DNA of 64,000 nt from Ensifer adhaerens (GCF_013283195.1 NZ_JABEKT010000003.1:442994-506993); one strand, 5' to 3'; positions 1 to 8,672 are shown, counted from the stretch's first letter. Notes: a model not told the origin generated them from the letters alone. Program-made: numbers and translations.

Positions 1-30
1 ATGGCGCGCGAGTCACTAAGAACTGGCGGC

Positions 31-54
31 AAACCCTGACAGCTGTCAGGGTTT
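31..54. promoter_or_regulatory. parS-like 24-bp perfect palindrome, copy 1
   Basis: A perfect palindrome built from the half-site AAACCCTGACAG and its reverse complement. An identical copy lies at 176-199, and a third site with the same 16-bp core (CCTGACAGCTGTCAGG) overlaps the repB stop codon at 5402-5425. The match to a site inside the repABC cassette suggests a RepB (ParB) binding centromere; that role is inferred. Confidence 0.65.
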
Positions 55-175
55 TCGGCGTGGACTGACGCTTCCAGCTCGTCCTAATCACCGGACGTTG
101 CGCCCAAATAAAGCTGTCAGGCAACAGATCATTCCAAGTGGGGCACTACATGAAACGCGCCCGCGGCTTCCTGCG

Positions 176-199
176 AAACCCTGACAGCTGTCAGGGTTT
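176..199. promoter_or_regulatory. parS-like 24-bp perfect palindrome, copy 2
   Basis: Identical over all 24 bp to the palindrome at 31-54, with centres 145 bp apart. A further half-site (AGCTGTCAGG) sits between them near 112-121. In other repABC plasmids parS may lie inside the cassette or downstream of repC, and these copies lie about 3.8 kb beyond the repC end. Confidence 0.65.
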
Positions 200-745
200 T
201 TCTCTCCATACGGCCGCTGGCGGGAGCCGCATCGCAGCACAACCGTGACCTGCGCACCGTTCGTATGATCACCGCAAGTTCTTGGCGCTGGGCGAGGGGA
301 GGGCAAAGGGTGCCGCGGCATAACGCGAGCACCAACGATCTCGTCCTTCCAAACAGATTTGAGGTTCGAGCCGAAAGCACCAATGCGGTATCACCCCATC
401 CAACCGGCAAATCCAACGCTGGTGATTTCAGAAGCGGGCTTCACTCGCTTGCCCTTTGAGGTGCGGCGATCATTGGTAAAAGGCGTCGAGGCTCGACCTC
501 ACTCAGCTCAGCCCAAAGGGCAAGCTTCTACATCGGCAACTGGCTGCCGCCAGCTTGGCACACACGTCGCATCGCCCGCAGAGTGGACGGAACTGCGCTG
601 CTGGCAATCGCGCGTCGAAATAGACCTCCTTCGCGAAGAAATCCAGTTCGATGATCTTCCGCATCAAGGAGAGCATGAACCGGGTCCACAAAAGAAATAA
701 GGCCGCGCAGACTTGTGGCGATTACTTTACTCAGCCCGGACAGCA
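200..745. other. No recognisable gene
   Basis: Only overlapping open frames on both strands with no ribosome binding site and no recognisable family. It separates the palindromes from the DUF982 gene. Confidence 0.4.
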
Positions 746-1066
746 TCAACACTTTCGCAGGATGCCGGCATCCTTCGCTGCTGCTTCAATCGCCGCTCTC
801 ACTTCCGCGTTAGGGGCAGTTCCGTTTGCAGCATCCAGGCAGGCCTTCCGCGCCGTAGCGTCACTCGCGCACTTCGTGTTGGACCACAATTTCATGAGGC
901 ATGCAACCGCCTTCCGGGCGCTCCTGATGACGTCAAAACGATCATTGATCGTTACCTCGATATTCGCCTCCCAGATGGTGATCGTCGCATCCTCCTTGGG
1001 ATTGGCACTTGATAAATGGATATCTGCCCTTCTGTTCCACGAGCGATTGCCAGGCTGGCAGCTCAA
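746..1066 (-). CDS. DUF982 family protein
   Basis: The C-terminal 75 residues fit the rhizobial DUF982 pattern: a short beta-strand start (ITIWEANIEVTI), then RSARKAVACLMKLW, a middle Cys (RKACLDAANG), and a helical end (EVRAAIEAAAKDAGI). The function of the family is unknown. The start is unclear. The listed frame opens with TTG at 1066, and no ATG in frame has a good ribosome binding site. An AAGGAGG lies at about 1000 but is followed by an ATG in another frame. The 5' end may therefore be damaged. It lies downstream of the proline-rich gene on the same strand. Confidence 0.5.
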   Translation of the reverse strand: MSCQPGNRSWNRRADIHLSSANPKEDATITIWEANIEVTINDRFDVIRSARKAVACLMKLWSNTKCASDATARKACLDAANGTAPNAEVRAAIEAAAKDAGILRKC

Positions 1067-1401
1067 CCACCCATCTTCGCCGGAATTTCCTCTCCTGGCA
1101 CAGGCGTGATGTCAGGCGCCTCTGCCGGCACGTCGTCCGGCCCGGGCTCCTCGATGGGCCGCTCTGGCTCGGGCAACGTATCAGGTGTTTCCCGGGGAAA
1201 AACTTCCACGGGCCGTTTCGGGTCCTTGGGGCCCATGTACTTCGGCGGCTTGTCGTTTTCATCCGGGTTCGGATTGGGAGCCTCGTCGGGAAGGAGATCG
1301 GGCTCCGGCTCCTCTATCGGCGGCTGCGGCATGTCCGGCGGCAGACCGGACGGGACTTCTGGCGGTGGGTTGGGGATTGGTTCAGTCGGTATCGTGTTCA
1401 T
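1063..1401 (-). CDS. Acidic proline-rich small protein
   Basis: 112 residues made almost entirely of Pro, Glu, Asp and Gly blocks such as PNPPPEVPSGLPPDMPQPP and PDLLPDEAPNPNPDEN. There is no signal peptide, membrane segment or domain, so it is probably disordered. The start is well supported: AGGAG sits six bases before ATG at 1401. Similar Pro/Glu-rich small proteins are common in rhizobial accessory DNA, with no known function. It overlaps the candidate TTG start of the DUF982 gene by 4 bp, so the two may be co-transcribed. Confidence 0.6.
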   Translation of the reverse strand: MNTIPTEPIPNPPPEVPSGLPPDMPQPPIEEPEPDLLPDEAPNPNPDENDKPPKYMGPKDPKRPVEVFPRETPDTLPEPERPIEEPGPDDVPAEAPDITPVPGEEIPAKMGG

Positions 1402-1499
1402 CTTGGGCTCCTAGTTCAGGGACCAACTGACACCGGGCGGTCTTTGTTCCGCATTGCGACACAATGAGCTTCGTGACCCACCCATCCTCGATGGCCGCT

Positions 1500-1872
1500 C
1501 CACCAATCATGTCGACGATTGCCTTCATGCTATTCGGTCCATGCCCTCCAGTTCGGTCGATTACATCGTGACGACCCCCGCTTGATATGGGCCCACGACG
1601 ACTTTGTCCTTCGAAGAGCAAATCGGCCTCGATGAACAGATCGACGTGATGATCAACGTATTCTGCGAGATCCGCCGCGTCCTGAAGGAACCACGGCACG
1701 GTATGGATGAATCACGGCGACTGGTGCGCGGCTCAGCACAACAGCAACGCTGCGTCGCCCCGCAGGACGATGGCTGGTGGGTCCGCTCTGAAATCATCGG
1801 GAGCGGGACGACGCAGGAATCGGTCGACGATCGACAATTCTGCGCGCCGCAAGTCTGCGCCCCCAGCTGACC
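1500..1872 (+). pseudogene. Decayed DNA methyltransferase fragment
   Basis: Joined plus-strand frames spell a fragment of an N6/N4 DNA methyltransferase. One piece reads DCLHAIRSMPSSSVDYIVTTP, as in the segment before the catalytic (S/T)PPY motif. After a frame change comes SFEEQIGLDEQIDVMINVFC then EIRRVLK, and then DDGWWVRSEII, the segment that normally precedes W(S/H)KPNP. The catalytic PPY is lost to a stop (TTPA*), both ends are missing, and at least two frameshifts are needed. It is a relic, perhaps of a prophage or restriction-modification gene. Confidence 0.6.
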
Positions 1873-2732
1873 CTTTACCAAAGTGCCCGAATTGAATGTC
1901 AAGTTAACTTCTGTTATCGCTGGTAAGGCATTTTTTTCCAGATAGTTAACTCAATCCTAAAAGGCCCAACGTCTAGTAAGACATGGTACCTGGGGCAGAT
2001 TTGGGGGCGGCGCTGATGAGAGAGGCAAAAGCTCCATATGCGGTCCCTTGCACAGACGTTGAATCGCGGAAGCACGGCGGTGTTCGGTCATCGAAATGGG
2101 AGCAGTCTCGCGGCATCTGGCGATGCTGATGAACTAGGCGCGACATCACGAAGATCCCTTCCCGGAGCCTGGATCAGCTGGATAGCGGGTCGGCGTGCTC
2201 GGGTGAGTGGAGGCGCTTCTTCGGCATGACCGAAGCGAATCTGATTTGCGCCCAAGGCGGAATCCTTGACCCATCGCCGACGGCGCATATCGCCCGCTTA
2301 TGCACAGGTCTTACATCGCGGCCGCGAAAGGTCGCCACCAAATGCGCCCCGGTTACTTCGTGGGGCAGATTTGAGAACGGCGCTGGGTTTTGATTCCCCG
2401 GGCGGGGCAGGGGAGGGACTTTTGAAACCAAGACGCCTTGGCGAGATTGCCACGGAAGCGGTCGCAACGCCGGAGATGTTTGCGCGTCAACTCAGCCGCT
2501 GCGTGCCCCGGTTGTTTTAGCCCACATTCGAAGTTTGTGTATTTCGACCAGTCGAACATAGCGGCGGTCGATTGGGCCGCACCGCCGCCGCCGTGATGGG
2601 TGATGCGCGTCGCGATCGGAATCATACAATAGGCGAACAAGCACAAACACCCGATCGGTGAGGGAAGGGGCACCTTTGGCATTGGTCGCGACAGGTACGG
2701 TCCACAGCGCAATAGCCTTCTAATCGACGCCG
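1873..2732. other. Gene-poor stretch with a 25-bp imperfect direct repeat
   Basis: No supported gene. A repeat starting TGGGGCAGATTTG and ending CGGCGCTG occurs at 1991-2015 and 2361-2385 (22 of 25 bases identical). The start of the stretch (about 1890-1980) is AT-rich and holds two GTTAAC sites (1903 and 1945). It may be the scar of a lost insertion sequence, but no transposase remnant is recognisable. Confidence 0.35.
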
Positions 2733-3908
2733 ATGGCAATCACCGAAATGCCGTCGAAGGGAAACTTCTATCACTTTCCGGAGTTCCATCAGACCGTGGC
2801 TTCACGCGCACATGCCGTATATTCTTCCCAGAAATTCTTTCGTTTGGGGATGGATTACCAGGCACGCCGCCGACATGACGAGGATGAAAGTGCTGGCCTT
2901 TGTCCACTTCCCCCTCAGCCGCCCAACCGCTCTGCGCCGATGAGGGAAGGGAGCTGTGGTCCATTGCCGAGGCGTCGCCGACGTCAATTTTGCACACATC
3001 GTCGGGGTGAAGGTTTTGTCGACTGTCAAAGCCCCTTATGGACGACAATTTCGGCTGAGCTATTGGCAGAGCCTGCCGACGTCTACGGCACCTGGTCTCG
3101 GCCACTGGATCATGAGACCCTCTTTCGATGGCATAAAATGTTGATGACTGGAAACCGTCACCTCGGAACGATTGGTGCTTACCGAACGCACCAAGATGCC
3201 ATGCAGATCGTATCCGGTCGCCTCGACAAACCGATAGTCCACTTTGAAGCTCCGCCGTCACCACGAGTACCTGAGCAGATGACCGCCTACGTCGATTGGT
3301 TCAACAAATCGGCAACTCACGGTGAGACACCGCTTCCTGCTTTGACGCGAGCCGGTATCGGTCATATCTATTTTGAGAGGATCCACCCCTTCGAGGACGG
3401 CAACGGCCGGCTCGGGCGAGCGATTGCCGAAAAATCACTTGCGCAGAATATCGGACAACCAAGTCTGATCGCACTCGCATTCACAATCGAGCGTGCCCGA
3501 AAGGACTACTACAGCCAGTTGGAAAAAAATCAGCGCACGTTGGATATCACTGAATGGCTGATCTATTTCGCACGCACCATCCTGGAGGCTCAACAGAATA
3601 CCTTGAAGCGCGTCGCCTTTTACCTCGCCAAGGCGCAATTCTATGATCAGTTCCGCGGACAATTTAACGAACGGCAGGCAAAGGCGATCGCTGGTATGTT
3701 CCGAGAAGGCCCTTCGGGATTTCGGGGCGGTTTGAGTGCCGAGAACTACATCTCGATCACACAGACCTCGCGAGCGACAGCCACTCGCGATCTTCACGAC
3801 CTCGTGGAAAAAGGCGCGCTCGTGCGAACCGGTGAACGGCGCCACACCCGATATTACCTGAGCGTAGCCGCCACGATGCACGACCAGAGCGAGAGAAGCT
3901 CAAGCTGA
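2733..3908 (+). CDS. Fic family protein, N-terminus probably decayed
   Basis: Fic proteins transfer AMP or similar groups onto target proteins, often as toxins. From about residue 105 the protein matches the family: ETLFRWHKMLMTG, then VHFEAPPSPRVPEQM, then the complete active-site motif HPFEDGNGRLGR (His near residue 218), ending in a winged-helix segment (DLVEKGALVRTGERRHTRYY). The first 100 or so residues, with basic runs such as RRRRRQF, do not resemble the usual N-terminal part, and the auto-inhibitory (S/T)xxxE(G/N) helix expected before the core is not visible. No ribosome binding site precedes the ATG at 2733. It may be a pseudogene, or the true start may be internal. Confidence 0.6.
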   Translation: MAITEMPSKGNFYHFPEFHQTVASRAHAVYSSQKFFRLGMDYQARRRHDEDESAGLCPLPPQPPNRSAPMREGSCGPLPRRRRRQFCTHRRGEGFVDCQSPLWTTISAELLAEPADVYGTWSRPLDHETLFRWHKMLMTGNRHLGTIGAYRTHQDAMQIVSGRLDKPIVHFEAPPSPRVPEQMTAYVDWFNKSATHGETPLPALTRAGIGHIYFERIHPFEDGNGRLGRAIAEKSLAQNIGQPSLIALAFTIERARKDYYSQLEKNQRTLDITEWLIYFARTILEAQQNTLKRVAFYLAKAQFYDQFRGQFNERQAKAIAGMFREGPSGFRGGLSAENYISITQTSRATATRDLHDLVEKGALVRTGERRHTRYYLSVAATMHDQSERSSS

Positions 3909-4006
3909 GTTTTCCTCGTCCCTCCTGATCCAACCTCGGGCAGAGGGCGCCCAAGGCTTGAGTTCGAATCCCCGCAGAAGTCCCTCCAGTAGAGCTCTGC
4001 AATACA

Positions 4007-5221
4007 CTACCCGACGGCTCGCGCTGCAACCCCGTTTGCTCGCAACAACGCCATCAACACCGGCCCGAGCGAAAACTCACCTCGCTGCGCTTTGGTCGTC
4101 AGGTTCCTGAGATAGCCGCCAGCCGAATTGATGTGCGCTGCACGCTCCAAGATGCACGCCATCGTCGCCGCTGCATTCTCCGGCCCCATCGCGTCGCAGG
4201 CATCCTGATAGGCACTCGGACTGACCCCGAGCATCGATCGCACCACGACGGCCGCAGCCATAAGCTCGCGCCAGCTCGAAATCACTCCGCCCGGCCCGTA
4301 CATCGCGATCTCAGGGCAGGCCTGCAACACCATGCCCAATGGAAACGCCTTTATCGGCTCGCGCTTCGGCTCCGGTTTGACCTCAGGTTTCGCCCCCAGC
4401 TCGGTTCTAGAGCTAGGTTCAAGTTCATTGATGGTTTCGGTATTTGAATTCTGTATGTGACGCTCATCTGGAGCGGCATTGCTGCTCATTTTTTCAGAAA
4501 CTACCAGCATTTCCAACCGATTGAGGATCTCAGCCCGCAGCATCTCCATCTCTTCGAGGATCGCCAGCAGGTCGCTCATAAGAGGCGTGCGGGGAATGCG
4601 GCCGACCAGTTGAACATAAATCGCCTCTATCGCTGCCCAGTCGCCTGAAACACCCTCCTCCATCGCAGCTGAGATGAGCTTTCGAACATCTCGGCGGCAC
4701 ACCGTGAGCGTTTCCTTGGTCCGACGGAACTGCGCACGATCGGCAGCCACCTGCTGTGCCATTTGAGCGAGTTCGTCGGCCCGTGCGAGCAAAGGCGACA
4801 GATCGAAACCGTAGGCTTCCTCGATATCTCCCTCTCGATCCTTGCGAGCGTAGCGCTTCCCGTTGGCGCTGTCCTTGCGGTTGATCAGGCCGGCGTTGAC
4901 CAGAGCTGCCAATTGACGCCGCAGTGTTGCACCAGCAATCCCATGCGCGCGGACAGAAAGCTGTGCGTTCGATGGGAAGACAATCATAGCCTTATCGTGA
5001 GACAACTCGGCCTGCGGATAGAACGTCAACAGGGCATCGAGAACTGCGAGCGCCCGATCCTGGATGCCAAGCAATATCCTGGCTTCCGAGGCATCCCGGA
5101 AAACCTTCCACTTCTCTGCTGATTTGCCCGGACTGATTTCAGCGGTGGTGAACTGCCTCTTTACCAAGGCAAGCGTCATCGGCCGCCGCCCGAACGGCGT
5201 CGTCACACTTCCAACCTGCAT
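4007..5221 (-). CDS. repC: Plasmid replication initiator RepC
   Basis: 404 residues, the usual RepC length. The N-terminus (TTPFGRRPMTLALVKRQ) is characteristic of the family. A winged-helix DNA-binding N-domain is followed by a polar linker (about residues 255-290, rich in Pro, Glu and Lys) and a C-terminal domain. RepC initiates replication at an origin that in studied repABC plasmids lies inside repC itself. It is the last gene of repABC, separated from repB by a 195-bp leader that holds the antisense ctRNA. ATG at 5221. Confidence 0.95.
   Translation of the reverse strand: MQVGSVTTPFGRRPMTLALVKRQFTTAEISPGKSAEKWKVFRDASEARILLGIQDRALAVLDALLTFYPQAELSHDKAMIVFPSNAQLSVRAHGIAGATLRRQLAALVNAGLINRKDSANGKRYARKDREGDIEEAYGFDLSPLLARADELAQMAQQVAADRAQFRRTKETLTVCRRDVRKLISAAMEEGVSGDWAAIEAIYVQLVGRIPRTPLMSDLLAILEEMEMLRAEILNRLEMLVVSEKMSSNAAPDERHIQNSNTETINELEPSSRTELGAKPEVKPEPKREPIKAFPLGMVLQACPEIAMYGPGGVISSWRELMAAAVVVRSMLGVSPSAYQDACDAMGPENAAATMACILERAAHINSAGGYLRNLTTKAQRGEFSLGPVLMALLRANGVAARAVG
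4430..4510. other. Possible oriV within repC
   Basis: A locally AT-richer stretch in the linker-coding part of repC. In characterised repABC plasmids the origin maps to the central, AT-rich part of repC. The placement rests on that precedent and on base composition, not on a recognised motif. Confidence 0.3.
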
Positions 5222-5282
5222 TTCCTCTACCTCTCAAAAGGCAAAAGAAATCCGCTCACCAAATTTACGGTGCCAAAGACTC

Positions 5283-5372
5283 TTGACTGGGATTCGGGGA
5301 AATGCGATTCTCTAGTTGTCACACAGAGAGAGAGGCTTCCACGACGGCAACGTTTGGGGGCCTTTTTCTTTT
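5283..5372 (+). ncRNA. Counter-transcribed RNA (ctRNA/incA) with promoter and terminator
   Basis: Antisense to the repB-repC leader. A -35 box TTGACT (5283-5288) and a -10 box GATTCT (5306-5311, spacing 17) put the start near 5318. Transcription should stop at an intrinsic terminator: AGGCTTCC (5333-5340) pairs with GGGGGCCT (5356-5363) and is followed by TTTTTCTTTT. The product would be about 55 nt, the usual size of repABC ctRNAs, which limit RepC synthesis and set incompatibility. Confidence 0.75.
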
Positions 5373-5401
5373 GCTTCAGTTCCTTTCGTCGGCTTCATAC
5401 G

Positions 5402-5425
5402 GAAACCTGACAGCTGTCAGGTTTC
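5402..5425. promoter_or_regulatory. parS-like palindrome at the repB-repC junction
   Basis: A perfect 24-bp palindrome (GAAACCTGACAG plus its complement) containing the repB stop codon (5417-5419). It shares the 16-bp core with the sites at 31-54 and 176-199. It is a probable RepB binding site for partition or for autoregulation. Confidence 0.7.
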
Positions 5426-6433
5426 ACTGCTCTTCCGTTGACGAGTGAACTGCTCGGCCAGCGCCGGCAACTGTTCCTCGACATATCTTATGAATTCGGC
5501 CCCAAGGGCACCCTCGGCTGAGATGCGCACCTCTTTGGGCGACCGCCGATAAGCGCCCACTCGTGTTCCAAGGCCGTTGGAAATTGGCGTCACCTCGGAT
5601 TGTCGCGCGACCACCGGCTTGACGACATTAGAAATGCGCTGAAACCGCTGGTCAGAAGGTCCGGTCACTTTCGCCAACTCAATCCGGGCTGCTTCAAGTG
5701 CATCTGGTTCGTTGAGGATCGTCTTGGCCAGCTCCATCCAGCGCGGTCTACCTACCTTTGGTGCGCGCCCGATGGCCTCGATGATATCCGTTGGAATAGC
5801 CCGATAGACGCTCCTCATCCGAGCTAGCTCGGCATCTTCGATCGATAGTGCGGCGTAGATATCCCGTGGCTTTATGCCTGCATCATCCATACGGGAGGCA
5901 AAGAGAGCACGCTCAATCCAGGTGAGGTCCTGGCGGCTTGCATTCTCGATCCCCTGTGCCACCACCAAATCGAGGTCGGAAATGTCAACCTGAAGGGCCC
6001 GTACCGGTGTGCCGAGCTCTCGGGCGGCCCGCCAACGCCGATGGCCGAATACTATCTGGTATCGGTCGGCTGAAGACGGATGCCGCCGCACCTGGATAGG
6101 AACCTTTTGCCCTTCGTTCTCGATAGACCGCTTAAAGACTTCGAACTCGCCGGCATCGTCGTCAGGAAGTCGATCCGGATAAGGCGAGGGATCAATAGAA
6201 TTCGGATCCAGTTCCAGGATCGCCCCCCCACCGGCCTCGAAAATCGCCCGCAAGCGATCCCGTTCAGCCCTAATGTCGTCAATTGCGCGATGGGCCGCAC
6301 CGATAACGCCAGCGCCGACGCGCGCGACGGGAGCAGGGGAGGGGCTCTCCAACGCAGACGCCTGGTCGTTTTCGAGTTCGGCCGACAAAAGGCCAAAGTT
6401 GGCGACGATCGATTTACGGGGTGACTTGCTCAT
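5417..6433 (-). CDS. repB: Plasmid partitioning protein RepB (ParB family)
   Basis: 338 residues. The ParB N-terminal domain starts near LELDPNSIDPSPYPDR and contains the GHRRWRAA arginine patch needed for nucleotide binding and spreading. A central helix-turn-helix region follows (LTWIERALFASRMDDAGI). RepB binds parS and works with RepA to segregate the plasmid. Its start overlaps the repA stop by 4 bp (ATGA), so the two are translationally coupled. The stop codon lies inside a parS-like palindrome. Confidence 0.95.
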   Translation of the reverse strand: MSKSPRKSIVANFGLLSAELENDQASALESPSPAPVARVGAGVIGAAHRAIDDIRAERDRLRAIFEAGGGAILELDPNSIDPSPYPDRLPDDDAGEFEVFKRSIENEGQKVPIQVRRHPSSADRYQIVFGHRRWRAARELGTPVRALQVDISDLDLVVAQGIENASRQDLTWIERALFASRMDDAGIKPRDIYAALSIEDAELARMRSVYRAIPTDIIEAIGRAPKVGRPRWMELAKTILNEPDALEAARIELAKVTGPSDQRFQRISNVVKPVVARQSEVTPISNGLGTRVGAYRRSPKEVRISAEGALGAEFIRYVEEQLPALAEQFTRQRKSSET

Positions 6434-7653
6434 TCACGCCCCCAACTTGAATTGATGAGACGTATGATTGCTTCATTGACCGCTTCAACAGCTTCACGTG
6501 CGCGTTTGTGCGTGTCACGCCCAATCTGACCCATCTCAAGCTCATAAATCGACCGCTTCGCAAGACCTGCGGCCTCGACCGCGGTGCTCTCGATTGCCGT
6601 CGGAAGGAGCACGTCGGAACCGAACAGGTGACGGAGCATGGCAACAACCTGCGACTGCGGTCCATCGTTGGGGTCATGCCGCGTTATAAGATACCGGATA
6701 AAATCCTGATCGAGTTGCGCGCCACTTTCGTTCAGCACGCTGATAAGATCTCCCATCATCAACAGAAACTGGCTCATCGAAGCCACATCCAACATGGCCG
6801 GATGGACGGTGATGATCATGCTTGTTGCTGCGTAGATCGCGCTAAGAGTGAGAAATCCCAGAGACGGAGGCGTATCGAGAATGACGACATCGTAGTCGTT
6901 CTCGACTTCTGCCAGCGCAAGCTTGAGACGCTCGAAGAATATAGCTCCCGAACCCGACTTGCTGGCGAGGATGCGAGGTGTCTCGTGCTCATACTCCATG
7001 ACCTCCAGATTTCCGGGGATCAAGTCGACGCCGTCGAAGTATGTCTTGCGAATGATATCGCGAATTGGACGCCTTTCGGAGTCATCGTAGCGCAACGCTG
7101 CGTAGATCGTTTCGTTGGCTCCAACATCCATCTCCGGCTGGGCCCCGAAGAGCGCGGAGAGCGAGGCCTGCGGATCGAGATCGAGCGCGAGAACACGATA
7201 GCCGTGGAGAGCCAGGTGATGCGCAAGATGCACAGCCGTAGTCGTCTTGGCGCTTCCACCTTTGAAATTGGCAATAGCGAGAACCTGGAGATGTTCACCT
7301 GGCCGACGTCGAGGAAGAAAACGAAGTGCCTCGGTCGGTTTTTGCTGGGCAAATAGTTCGCGCAATTCGTTGATCTGCTGGAGAGTATAGACGCGATGGT
7401 TATTCTCCAACCGGCTCGGAACGGGCCCGCGCCCTTCGCTGGACATCAGCTTCAACGTGGAATCTGGAATAGATGTGAGCTTGGAGACTTCATTCGTCAG
7501 GAACTGACGAAGCGTCTTTTCAGACTTCGGCGGATACATACGGGTTCTGAGCTGCTGTAACTGACCCGATAAAAGACCAGCATGGCGCGCAATTTTGCTG
7601 CCTGCATCTTCCTTTGTCGAACCAATCGTCTCTGCTCGTTGTGCTATCGCCAT
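6430..7653 (-). CDS. repA: Plasmid partitioning ATPase RepA (ParA family)
   Basis: 407 residues from the chosen ATG at 7653, which has AGAGGGA five bases upstream. A longer frame reaches 7692 but without a ribosome binding site. The deviant Walker A motif KGGSAKTTTAVHLAHHL and the segment VVILDTPPSLGFLTLSAIYA identify a ParA ATPase with the N-terminal regulatory domain usual in RepA. It drives partition with RepB and normally represses repABC. A GTTAAC pair at 7744-7760 lies in its upstream region. Confidence 0.95.
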   Translation of the reverse strand: MAIAQRAETIGSTKEDAGSKIARHAGLLSGQLQQLRTRMYPPKSEKTLRQFLTNEVSKLTSIPDSTLKLMSSEGRGPVPSRLENNHRVYTLQQINELRELFAQQKPTEALRFLPRRRPGEHLQVLAIANFKGGSAKTTTAVHLAHHLALHGYRVLALDLDPQASLSALFGAQPEMDVGANETIYAALRYDDSERRPIRDIIRKTYFDGVDLIPGNLEVMEYEHETPRILASKSGSGAIFFERLKLALAEVENDYDVVILDTPPSLGFLTLSAIYAATSMIITVHPAMLDVASMSQFLLMMGDLISVLNESGAQLDQDFIRYLITRHDPNDGPQSQVVAMLRHLFGSDVLLPTAIESTAVEAAGLAKRSIYELEMGQIGRDTHKRAREAVEAVNEAIIRLINSSWGRE

Positions 7654-7743
7654 GTGTCCCTCTTGTCGGCCTACGACCGGTTTACCGGCCATTGCCCGCC
7701 AAAAGCTAGAACACGATTCTCTCCAGGCGTCCAGAACATTAGA

Positions 7744-7760
7744 GTTAACAGAAGGTTAAC
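7744..7760. promoter_or_regulatory. GTTAAC pair upstream of repA, possible operator
   Basis: Two GTTAAC hexamers whose starts are 11 bp apart (about one helical turn) lie in the 383-bp region between divergent repA and traI. The spacing suits a dimeric repressor such as RepA, TraR or a host factor. This is inferred only. No canonical 18-bp tra box was found in the region. Confidence 0.3.
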
Positions 7761-8036
7761 GATGGGAGGGGGAAATAGAACGCATCCATCACTACAACAC
7801 TGCTTTTGCTAACCAATCTCGATGTTTGCGCGGACGTCGCCAAGCCAATTGCCAACATTTCTGCAGTAGAGCCGGCATTAAAGGTTGGGGATGACGAGAG
7901 AGGCATCGGCAACATCTCCTCTTGTCGGCGACATCCGGCGTCCGATTCGACAAAAATCCTTGCTGCATTTCTGCGACTAGAACCAGCGATCGTTCTGCCT
8001 CACTCCTGCAAGACCAAGAGGCAAGGAGGAAAACAG

Positions 8037-8672
8037 GTGGCCAGGATTACAGCGATCAAGATCGGAGACATCGGGTCGGACACCTATCTAGATCAGATGT
8101 TCCAACTGCGAGCCCGTGTCTTCTGCGAACGTCTGGGCTGGAACGTCACCATCACGAACGGCCGGGAACGAGATGCCTTCGACGACCTTCGCCCAGCCTA
8201 CGTGATTGCCTTTGACGAGGAGGACAACGTCGTCGCCTGCACGCGTCTGCTGCCGGCGAGTGGGCCGATGATGGTCACGACGGTCTTTTCAAAGCTCCTG
8301 GGTAATCACGCTCTTACCCGCGAATGCCGGATGGTCGAGAGCTCCCGCTTTTGTGTGGATACAGCTGCTTGCCGGCCAGGGAACGGGACGATCCACGAAA
8401 TCACTCGTTGCATGTTTGCCGGTATCGTCGAGTGGTGCGTGATCAACGGCTTTGGCGAGATCGTCACTGCAACTGACGTTATGGTCGAGCGAATTCTCAA
8501 AAGGGCAGGGTGGCCACTTGATCGGCTCGGCGATCCTTGCCTTGTCGGCCAGACACTTGCCGTCGCGGGCATTCTGCCTGCTACACAAGAGATCTTCGAG
8601 CGCCTGCGCCCACCCGGATATATCTCCGAATTCACCCCTCCCATGACCCTGCGGGCACGTGTGCGGACATGA
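8037..8672 (+). CDS. traI: Acyl-homoserine-lactone synthase TraI (LuxI family)
   Basis: 211 residues, the normal TraI length. LuxI landmarks are present: RARVFCERLGW near the N-terminus, the acidic and Arg positions in CRMVESSRFCVD, and the C-terminal acyl-binding region. It makes the AHL signal that activates TraR. The GTG start at 8037 is set by an excellent AAGGAGGA six bases upstream. It is the first gene of the traI-trb operon and overlaps trbB by 4 bp (ATGA). It is divergent from repA, the order seen in Ti-type and related rhizobial plasmids. Confidence 0.93.
   Translation: MARITAIKIGDIGSDTYLDQMFQLRARVFCERLGWNVTITNGRERDAFDDLRPAYVIAFDEEDNVVACTRLLPASGPMMVTTVFSKLLGNHALTRECRMVESSRFCVDTAACRPGNGTIHEITRCMFAGIVEWCVINGFGEIVTATDVMVERILKRAGWPLDRLGDPCLVGQTLAVAGILPATQEIFERLRPPGYISEFTPPMTLRARVRT

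Noticed and set aside
651-1109. Plus-strand frames opposite the DUF982 and proline-rich genes
   Set aside because: They are antisense shadows with no binding site; the minus-strand proteins have a recognisable family or a strong AGGAG.
3950-3990. tRNA 3'-end-like string (GAGTTCGAATCCCC) that could mark an integration site
   Set aside because: The sequence around the T-loop-like string does not form a 5-bp T-stem, and no acceptor stem or anticodon arm is found upstream.
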